From assembly GCA_020091685.1 (NCBI GenBank), contig CM034601.1, positions 17,413,320 through 17,477,319 of the forward strand: DNA of 64,000 nt, written 5' to 3'. A program made the position numbers and the translations under genes. The notes beneath the pieces were generated by a model. It made no database searches. It saw only the letters and a list, made by a program, of their open reading frames with translations, and had not been told where the DNA came from. Shown here piece by piece: positions 55,837 through 64,000 of this stretch; within the stretch, counting starts at the first letter, position 1, and the number at the start of each line of letters is the position of its first letter. The DNA comes from Lutjanus erythropterus. Lineage: Eukaryota > Chordata > Actinopteri > Lutjaniformes > Lutjanidae.

Positions 55837-58800
55837 CTAAAGTAAGGTAAACTGTCTGGAGTTGTGTGACCTCATGGCGTCGGAGCTCAGAGTGGCCACG
55901 TGGGATGAAACATCGCTGAGCTGAGTGTTGGTGCTGTACGGTGTGTAGGAGTAGTAGGAGTAGTATGAGTAAGTAGGCTGGGATCCCTCCTTCTCCTTCT
56001 CCTTCTCCTTCTCCTTCTCCTTCTCCTTCTCCTGACAGACGGAGCAGTTCAGAGCACCGCCGAGCAGGAGCAGCAGGGAGGAGGCCCAGCCTATGTAGAT
56101 GGAGGAGCCCACCTCTCTCTTGAGGGCCACAGGCACCATGGGGTTATTGAACATTGAGATGGTTGCTGCTGCTGACCAGCTGACTGAAACCAGGGACAGG
56201 ATCCCAGACAGGGCACACAGAGCTCCACCCAGCAGAGACGCCTGGAAAAACAAGCAATATCAATTATTTTTAAGTTGTTTTCATGACCATTTGTTTTGTT
56301 TAAGGTTGTCTGTGCCTCTTACCAAGGCTACTTCATACCAAGGCCAACCAAGTACTTGACAGACAAATTACAGTTTTATGCTTTTTAAAAAATTATATTT
56401 AAAAGGAAAATCAAGTTTGTAACAGGTCAGAGTAGTTAAAGTTATTGGATTAAATGCTGTTAAAACATAAAATATTATGTGGCTCTGTGTTTAAATATGT
56501 GTGTAACTTTATAATAAACTATCATAAATAAACAGTAAATTAATAATTATCTAAAGTTTAGTTAATAGTTATTTTACTGGTAAGAAATAATACTAATTAT
56601 TTTTTAATGTATACCAAATGATTCGTAAAATCTTAACCATTTGTAATGCTTTGTTGAGCATTAATAATGAGTTTATAAATGGTCTATGAACAGTTTTTGG
56701 ATGACTATTAAAAAGTTGCAATTGATAGTGTGCAGTGATGTGGTGCAATATATTACATTATTTTATACATGCACTTACATTACATTACATACTTTAATTT
56801 AATTATTTTAACCCAAAGCATGATCTTTTCCTAAAACTGAAAAAAAAAGTTGTTGTTGTTTTTTGTTTGTTTTGTGTTTTTTGTTTTTTTGTTTGTTTTT
56901 TTTGTGTGTGTGTGTGTGTGTGTGAGTTAACTAAACTTTTTTTTTTTTTTTTAACTTTTTTTGTTTGTTTTTAAAGTAAAAAAAAGTAGTAAGTTATTTA
57001 AAAATAAGTTTTAAGGTCTGGTGCCCCAGACCATAAAGAGTTCTGTGTGACAATTAGTTTGAGGTAATTTAATTAATTTTATACAAACTTGTTTGTACCA
57101 CTAAAGCACAATCTAAAGTGAGATGGTAAAGGTGTCCTTGAGGTGGCGTCCACATTTAATTTTGAGTCTCTGTCTTGCAGAGGGAACAATATTACTTTAT
57201 TTTATTCTACATGGTGCATATTCCTAACAGGTATTATAAAAAGGATCAAAAGCCCACAGCTCATTTAAATTGTTTTAAACAACTGTTGTGAGAACAATTA
57301 AATTTTATGATAATAATTTCCAATGTATGTTATTACAGCGTTTCTCGTCAGAGCCCAAAACACCCAGTCTACATTGATATAAATGCAACTTTAGCACCTT
57401 CTTTTTGGAGGAAGAGTTGGTCGGAGGCTGTGAGGACTCAGGCGGACTGCCACTACAGTTGGCCACAGTGACAATGAATCCCAGGAGGCCGGCGAGGACG
57501 GACAGCAACGTGAGGGCACGTCCAGCCTTGATGTCGGGGGTCATAGTGATGCATGATGTATGTCTCTTGCACTGTGTCTGACCTGTGGCCTGAAGGATGC
57601 AGTGCAACCACAGGCCATCCCTCACCTAACAAAGACAGTGAGAGTTTAAAAAGCTGTTCAGATTACGTTTTGATGTAGGTGAAGATCAAAAAACATATTG
57701 TTGACTACCGTTCTTATTTTTTCTGAAGTAAAGTCCCATGATGGTCCATCGGAAGGGGGGAGTGCTAGCTAACTAGCTAGCTAATCTACATTCATCATTA
57801 GCTAGCCAGTTGTTGCTAAGATTAGCTCAGTTAAGATGTGATGTGAATCTTTTGACAAGCCTTGCACGTAGCAGGAAACAAGAAGGGAGAAAATTGACTG
57901 AGGTTCTCATCCCAGCTCATCACATATTGACGATTTGCATCTGATACTGAAGCATCAGGAACTCTTTAGCAGCTGCTTCTGATGCGGCTGGAAAACCTTT
58001 TTAACATTTGATTAATGCTGGGAATTTGTCACATTTTGTTTAGGTTTAGACACAAAAAATACTTGGTTATGTTTAAGAACAAAAATAATACTTAGATTTA
58101 GAATAAGAGCATTTTTGGAGTTACAAAAACTACGTTACACTACAAACATCATATAACATCACTGACGCAACTTATAAAATGACTTATTAAATGAAAGTCA
58201 CATGACAAAAGTCATATGTCACTGAGCCAATTCATGACACAAAAGTCGTGTGACACACATAAGTCACGTGTCACTGAAGAGATTTACAACATGAAGGACA
58301 AAAGTCATGTGATGCACATATCAGTATGCAACATTTTGCTTTCACACTGGACACAAACCCCAGTCTCCTACATCAAAGTCCTGAGTTTGTTCCTCCCTCC
58401 GTCAATACCCCGGGGCGTCTTATACAGCTGTGGATGAGTTTACATTGAAGTCTTCAGAAAAGCCCAAAACCTTCAGCCGTGATCAGGCACCATCTGTATC
58501 TATATGAATCACCAAGGGGTTGTAACAAATTGTCGGTATGTGACAGGCTGGAAGTGAGACTTTTCAGCTGGGTACCAAGCATGTCATCAGCTGCTTCTCA
58601 CCACAAAAAAAATAATAATTTGGGGTTAAGGACAACCTGTTGATGCAGAAGTTAAAATTCGAGTAAAAATTTAAAGATTTTGTTAAGAAAAAGTGAGGAA
58701 ACTTATATTTCAGTTTATTCAAACAAATTTACATGGTTGAGTGTACATACTCTTCATATACTCTTCATATTGACCCTCCATGCTTTGGTGATGAGGTGAT

Positions 58801-59045
58801 AAGGAATATTTGTTGTCAAATGGATGATCAAATTTAATATGTCATATGTCATTTAATATGTCAATTTAATGTGTAATATGTAAAAATAATTGCTATGTAT
58901 ATAGACTTACCGATTGTGCAGTGACTATATTTGGTCCTTCAAAAGATGCCTCTCGCCACATTGGCAGTCCACATGCCAAACACACTCCCAGAACCCCCAT
59001 TAGAACCAGTGCTAGCCCCCCAGTCTGCCTGCCCTGCCTCCCCAT
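55837..59045 (-). CDS. Three-exon claudin, paralogue 2 (255 aa, shortened tail)
   Basis: Coding exons on the minus strand are 59045-58911, 57625-57398 and 56241-55837, 768 nt in total, phase-0 introns at the same positions as paralogue 1. The ECL1 signature is complete: W30, GLW (49-51), C54 and C64. The TM2-TM3 linker is six codons shorter than in paralogue 1. The tail contains about eight KE pairs encoded by a (CTTCTC)n hexanucleotide array (55989-56032), then PTYSYYSYYSY and TPYSTNTQLSDVSS as in paralogue 1. It stops early with RQFTLL, without the last 34 or so residues of paralogue 1. No PDZ-like YV end is present. Probably functional in membrane topology, but the tail is rapidly changing. 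Orthologue not assigned. Confidence 0.83.
55989..56032. repeat. (CTTCTC)n coding hexanucleotide repeat
   Basis: About seven units of CTTCTC on the plus strand, read as Lys-Glu repeats on the minus strand in the claudin paralogue 2 tail. Each gain or loss of a unit keeps frame. Confidence 0.85.
56840..56970. repeat. T-rich/GT low-complexity tract
   Basis: GTTTTTTG-type runs, a TG array (56903-56922) and poly(T) in the second intron of claudin paralogue 2. Confidence 0.7.
58190..58325. repeat. Degenerate AAAAGTCATGTGAC tandem repeat
   Basis: Imperfect units ACAAAAGTCATATGTCAC, ACAAAAGTCGTGTGACAC, TAAGTCACGTGTCACTG and ACAAAAGTCATGTGATGC in the first intron of claudin paralogue 2. The units contain palindromic CATATG and CACGTG (E-box-like) cores. 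Confidence 0.6.
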
Positions 59046-59129
59046 TTAATAAAATATGCAGTTATGCAGCAATAAACTAGAACCACAAAAAAAGGCAAAT
59101 TCACCAGAAAATACCCCTCTGTTACTCCA

Positions 59130-60571
59130 GAAAAAGTTATAATAATAATATAAAAAAAAAGTCTAAAATTTCTTGCCAGGTTTTTTGGAGGAGAAAATAA
59201 GCATATCTCTGGTCTCGTCTCTGTTGAAATAGTGCAAGACCCTCGCGTCAGCTGTTATATTTTACTGTTATGTTAATGAGTCAGATGACTCGAAGATCAA
59301 CAGGGAAGCGCCAAAACGTGGTCCACAGAGGGGCAGTTTGTGTGGGGTCTGTAAATATGACAAAAGAATTCAAACACCTCTGAGCAATAACAAACTCAAG
59401 GTTTTCAGGCTTTTTTTTCCACATAGAAATGGCTGATGTGGAGCAAAATATGTTCTCAAAGTAGCATTTTTCTTTTCTCTCAGTTTTTGATTTGTTTGAG
59501 TTATTTTGCAATACAGTTGTTTTTAATCACACTATATGTGTGAGAGACAAAAATTGTAGAACTTCTGTACAAAGATACAAATATAAAAGATGAATTTATT
59601 GGCTGGTGAATATACAATGATACAAACATTCATAGTTTCCTCATGCACAACAACTGAACAAATAAACTTCAATTATCCAATACTCAGAAAAAAAAGTTGA
59701 AAAAGTTTGCCAGTGAACTGAGGCATTTTTAGTTGTTTCCAGTACAATTTAAATTCTTTCCCAACTCTTGTGCGATAAAGAGGAATAACAGGGATATAAC
59801 AATATATTGAATATAATGATATTACAATAATTATTTTATTTCATCATTCATGTTTTATTTAGGACTGCTACTGACTGCTGCATTGTTTTTGTTTTGCAAG
59901 TGCGCATCCAAAATTCAAACATTGATTTGCCAGAGACAATTCATGGCAAATATTTGGCATGGCTACTTTTATTTTATTCTATTTAAAAAGAAAAGCAGAT
60001 GCACTTTAAATTAAAAACAAAGGACAAGCTGTCTATGAAATTACTGAAATAAGTAAAACTGTTTTGTTGTAAACAAACAGAAATTTACTCAACATACTGG
60101 CCATTAAAATTACTTTTCAAATCATATTACACAATGTGACACCAGAAGTCTTTAAAAGGTCTTGAAAAATCATTATTCCCGCTGCATTCAGAATTTGTGC
60201 CATACACACTTCCAAAGCTTCACATGAACTCGGATATCTTCATTAAACATTTTGTTTTTCAACATCCTGCAATTTCACATTATATAATCATTAGCTCAAC
60301 CAGACTTCATTTTTTTAATCTTCACTTTAAAAACAACCAAAATCACTTCATGCCATGGTCATGCAATTTACATTACATGTCGTTATGCTACATATTTTAA
60401 AATCTTACACAGATTTGGAACTAATTTTCTGTAAAATGTCAGTATAGTGCAATTAACTAAGCTTGAAAAAGATCTAAGAGAAAGTTCATCACAGTTAATA
60501 CATTTCTGTACATTTTTGTCCACAGTTTCATGGATGGCATCATTTACTCTCTTCCTGTCTCCTCTTCATCC
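59130..60571. other. Spacer between claudin paralogue 2 and the tail-less claudin
   Basis: No gene seen. 59130-59605 is paralogous to 54620-55040. The rest is AT-rich and may include the 3' UTR of the claudin ending at 60572. Confidence 0.45.
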
Positions 60572-61129
60572 TCAGCATCTGTAGGTGCTGCACAGAACTC
60601 CTCCTCCAATGATGAGCAGAGCTCCAGATGCCCAGCCCACATATATGGAAGCCCCGAGCTCCCCTCTCCTCCCCTCGGCACCCAGGGGGTTATAGAAACC
60701 GGTGATGATGCTGTGAGCCGACCAGCTGACGGGGATGATGCACAGGAGCCCGGCTAGAATAAACACCACACCTCCAGAAATGCCAATGTTAGCTTTGGTC
60801 AACCGGTCATCACGGAAGAAGTTGGTGCAGCGGGCCCCGACCACAGTGAGCCCGATGGCCACCACACTGACGGCGATGGAGACACAGACCAGAGCCCTGG
60901 ATGCCTGCAGTTCTTGTGGTAAAGCCAGAATGGAGTCATAGGCCTTACACTGCGAGTGCCCCGTGCTCTGGATTACACAGTTCATCCATAAGCCTTCCCA
61001 GAAGACCTGAGCTGTGACGATGTTTGACCCAACAAAGGCCCTCATCTTCCACATGGGCAATGCGCAGATGAGGATGGTGCCAAGAAAGCCGATGATTGCC
61101 AAACACACTCCGACGAGCTGGGTCCGCAT
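60572..61129 (-). CDS. Short claudin without a cytoplasmic tail (185 aa)
   Basis: Single-exon claudin on the minus strand. TM1 is about residues 5-24. ECL1 has W27, GLW (46-48), C51 and C61 within [18 protein letters not shown]2 follows ASRAL (about 78-100), TM3 is about 115-135 ending IPVSW, and ECL2 has FYNPLGAEGRRGELG. TM4 is about 161-180 (SIYVGWASGALLIIGGG). The protein then ends after only LCSTYRC. Normal claudins have 20-45 further residues ending YV, so this protein lacks a PDZ-binding end as written. All other family features are intact, so it may be a genuine truncation or a nearby frame error. Resembles the claudin-3/4 group. Confidence 0.88.
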   Translation of the reverse strand: MRTQLVGVCLAIIGFLGTILICALPMWKMRAFVGSNIVTAQVFWEGLWMNCVIQSTGHSQCKAYDSILALPQELQASRALVCVSIAVSVVAIGLTVVGARCTNFFRDDRLTKANIGISGGVVFILAGLLCIIPVSWSAHSIITGFYNPLGAEGRRGELGASIYVGWASGALLIIGGGVLCSTYRC

Positions 61130-61519
61130 GTTGCCAAAAAATAAATCCAGACAGCTTTTCTAAGTTTACAGCAAAGTCAAAGACAGCAACAAAGTCTGAG
61201 TCCAGTTGAGCTGAAGCTCATTTTTACCACAAGTTTTCACTCGGCTGTCAGCGCTGCTGGTTGTGTTTTGCTGAATGGTTTTGCTCTGCAGGTGTGTGAA
61301 GGAAGAGAAACAGGGAGGGGACTCTGCTAGTTTGTGGATCAGGTTTCCTGCTTGTCCTGATTCCTGCACTCTGTGAATAAGTAGGAGGAGAAAGCTGTCA
61401 ACACAAGCACTCATGCATGAAAAACTGCTTTGTGACCCAAAACAAAAGGCTTTGGTCACAAATTTTAATTTCACATATCTTCAGGTCAGACGTTATAGAA
61501 GAATGCTTTTATATATTTA

Positions 61520-62042
61520 TTATATGCCTCCACCAACCAGTCAAGTTGTAGTTTATATCCATGTATGTCTAGCCTCTGTAGTGTAGTGTCCGTGTAGTGA
61601 CGATCTGAAGGAATTTAATAAAATATATTAAGTGTATTCCTTGGCAAAATGGAAGTAATCACTATACTAACATGTATGATTCCAGTGAGAAACATGCTGT
61701 CTTCACTTTGAGACTATCTTTACACAGGAGTACAAAGGACTGATAGAGAGCTGAATATTATGGTGTCACAGTAAAGGTGACCTTAGACCTTTTGAACATA
61801 AAATGTCATCACTTAATCCTTTTATCCTGTTAGCCAAAAGCATGTTTTGTGAGGTCAGTGACCTTGACATTTGACCTCAAAAGTCTCAGTTCCTCCTTGA
61901 ATCCAAGTGGATGTTTGTGCCAAGTCTGATGAAATTCCCTGTTAGTGTTCTTCAGGTATCACTTTCACAAGAATGAGACGGACAGCCCAAAAACTTAATG
62001 CTTCCCGCCACAGCTGTTGCCAGTGCAGAGGCATAATAAAAA
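61520..62042. mobile_element. MITE with TATGCCTCC...GGAGGCATA-type ends
   Basis: The left end is TTATATGCCTCCACCAACC. The right end is AGTGCAGAGGCATAATAA, an imperfect inverted pair. The interior includes GTCAGTGACCTTGACATTTG, CCAAGTGGATGTTTGTGCC and ACAAGAATGAGACGGACAGC, the core of a very common teleost repeat. No ORF. Confidence 0.65.
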
Positions 62043-63670
62043 CATCCTACCGGTGCAGATCTTGAGATAAAAAATACTTGCATGGGAAGAGAGGTGCGGC
62101 ACCACAGTGCAGTGTCATTATGCAAAACCATTCAGTGTTTACCTCCATTAAATCACCTGGAAATTACATCAGGTTGCTACAGTACAACGATAGAGATGTG
62201 TGTACACATCAGACTGGTTTTTATAACTCCCTAATCTGCTTTTGTAAGGTGAGATACATTAGAATAATTGCTAAAATAGCATTGTTTTGATGTAATCTAT
62301 TTCTTTATTTCTTCTTTCTACCACTATTTTAACTACCATCCAGACATTTCATGAGGTAAAGCTTTCCGTTTGCTGAGCTTATTATCTTTAACTGATTGGC
62401 ACAGCTGTTTCAGAGCCATGATACCAGTAATGTGACTGGGCCGAGAGTATTTAATAATCACCACACCCGCTAATCTATATTATATATATATGTACATTCT
62501 GCAGCATAAACCAAAGTAGAACATGCACATAGAGGTGCACAGTCTGCACAACCTGAGTACTCCTAAAATTTCTAAATAAATTATGTAATTTAAAATATAT
62601 GCTCAGTATAAGTAAACTCCACTTTTGAAATAATTCACACATAAATACAACACTTTTTGGAGGTTTTGTTCATGTCCCCCTCCCTTCATTTAACTAGCTC
62701 AGTGGTATGCACTGAATAAATCTTGTAAACAGCAAAGAGTAACATGAGAAGTGGGGTTACAAATGACTTCTATTGTTCTAGGCAGAGCTGTCCATTTGCA
62801 AGAGCCATATGCAAGCCATTTTAACAAGGTATTTGAACTTCATTGCAAAAAACTTTGGTATAAACAAACTGGACAAATCGCAAATTTCCAAGTATGAGTG
62901 AAAGTCAAAACCCTCTTCTTCAGGGCAAAATACAGAGGCTACATGCCCGTTGACGGCATATTACTGCCTTTGTTAGACTCCAGTACTGCACATTGACACT
63001 CTTGCAGTGGACTGAAGTTCATTTTTAATCAAATCCCACATACATTCCCCTGCACTCACTAGTGCAGTAGATGTGCATCAATTCACAACTGAAAAAGGAC
63101 CCAAACAAATCCACTGTTCACGTCTGATGAGGCAGTATTAGCTGAAAACAGAATTGCCAAAACAAAACTGTGCATCTGTGACCTGTTCTAAAAGATTTAG
63201 ACCTTCAAAAGGAAAATTAAACAGAAGAATAGAGAGACAGACCAATTGCTGGCTTTTGTTTTTTGATGGGATTTGTTTCAAAATTGATTGATGTCAGAAC
63301 TGAAAAGGACACACCGGCTTCCTTAGAAACCACATGTAGACATTGTGGGACAAGACATGTGCCAGTCAATACTGCAGAGTAAAACAAAGTTTCATAAACT
63401 CTGCATAAGTTTTGGAAGGGACTTATGCAAGTAGTATTTTCACCCACTACATTACAATTAAGAAACCAACTCTGAATTTAGGCTTGACAGCCTAAATGAG
63501 CTTCAAAATTAAGATGTTGGGAGTGTTTAAAGTGATAAAAACTTAACCATAAACTAAGAAAATATACCGACTTTAAGAATCAAAGCTTTAAGACAAAGCC
63601 ACCATCTTAAAAACCTTTGTCTTCCCCGAAACACACACACAAGAAAACCTAGAGATTGTATAAAAGTTTA
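62043..63670. other. Spacer before the right-edge claudin
   Basis: AT-rich, no gene recognised. Short frames on both strands have no family resemblance. Confidence 0.4.
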
Positions 63671-63671
63671 A

Positions 63672-63677
63672 TTTATT
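63672..63677 (-). terminator. Possible poly(A) signal of the right-edge claudin
   Basis: AATAAA on the minus strand about 110 nt past the stop at 63785. Confidence 0.45.
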
Positions 63678-63784
63678 AAAATAAATCAGTAAAACCTCAT
63701 AAAGTTAAGACAATGAAACATGACTTTGAAGAGTTCAGTCCAGTTTCCTGGAGTGATGCAGACCTTCAGACTGCTTGCAGGTCT

Positions 63785-64000
63785 TCAGACGTAGGCTCCT
63801 CCACTGGCTGTTGAGCGTGGTGCAGAGTATTTCACAGAGTATCGGCTGTCCTTGCGCTGTGCACACTGGCAGCAGAGAAGTGCTCCACCGATGAACAGGA
63901 GTGCTGCTGATCCCCAGCCGATGAACAGAGACGCGCCGAGCTCCCTCCTCTGTGCGTCATTCACGATGGGGTTGTAGAAGTTCCTGATGACCTCGTTGGC
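63785..64000 (-). CDS. Claudin-3/4-like, 3' part only (71 aa visible)
   Basis: The minus-strand frame enters from the right edge and reads ANEVIRNFYNPIVNDAQRR, ELGASLFIGWGSAALLFIGG (end of ECL2 and TM4), a short tail with QRKDSRYSVKYSAPRS, and ends GGAYV then TGA. The AYV end is the classical PDZ-binding motif for ZO proteins. Intact as far as seen. The N-terminal part with the GLW-C-C signature lies beyond the window. Confidence 0.88.
   Translation of the reverse strand, partial: ANEVIRNFYNPIVNDAQRRELGASLFIGWGSAALLFIGGALLCCQCAQRKDSRYSVKYSAPRSTASGGAYV

Overview
This window is vertebrate nuclear DNA, almost certainly from a spiny-rayed (percomorph) teleost. Genes have many exons with GT-AG introns and are AT-rich outside exons. 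The intergenic DNA is full of short dispersed elements that I recognise as typical of teleosts: Tc1-like transposase fossils, several MITE families with inverted ends, a tRNA-derived SINE, and CA, GA and GAA microsatellites. There is no bacterial operon, CRISPR array or rRNA, and I could not support any functional tRNA. All gene models below are read by eye from splice sites, frame and family resemblance.

Region 1 (1-11.6 kb, minus strand) holds three tandem genes for secreted C1q-domain proteins; the first runs off the left edge. Each has a TATA-driven first exon with a signal peptide, a row of 63- or 84-nt phase-1 exons encoding a coiled coil, and two exons for the C-terminal C1q globular domain. 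A fourth complete member (36.1-39.1 kb) lies on the plus strand. Promoter and first exon are nearly identical in all four.

Region 2 (11.8-35.8 kb) sits between the C1q genes. It contains nf2 (merlin) on the minus strand in 16 coding exons (592 aa). Head to head with it is mettl27, a small SAM-dependent methyltransferase gene in 5 coding exons (226 aa). The introns and flanks carry nested MITEs, a foldback element and a decayed extra copy of mettl27 exon 3.

Region 3 (42-64 kb) is a claudin cluster, all on the minus strand. It has a single-exon claudin with a long serine-rich tail (42.2-43.1 kb), a tandem pair of claudin-3/4-like copies riddled with frameshifts (45.7-46.3 and 48.6-49.2 kb), and two three-exon paralogues (52.4-54.5 and 55.8-59.0 kb). 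It ends with a short single-exon claudin (60.6-61.1 kb) and the 3' end of another (63.8 kb to the edge).

The mettl27-claudin neighbourhood matches the METTL27/CLDN3/CLDN4 order of the human Williams-Beuren region, so this looks like a teleost version of that block with local claudin expansion and an adjacent C1q array. Claudins build the paracellular seal of epithelia, merlin is a membrane-cytoskeleton growth regulator, and C1q-like proteins are secreted trimers. Apart from synteny I see no evidence that the three groups act together. I found no convincing unknown system. The most interesting structure is the heptad-quantised exon design of the C1q genes.
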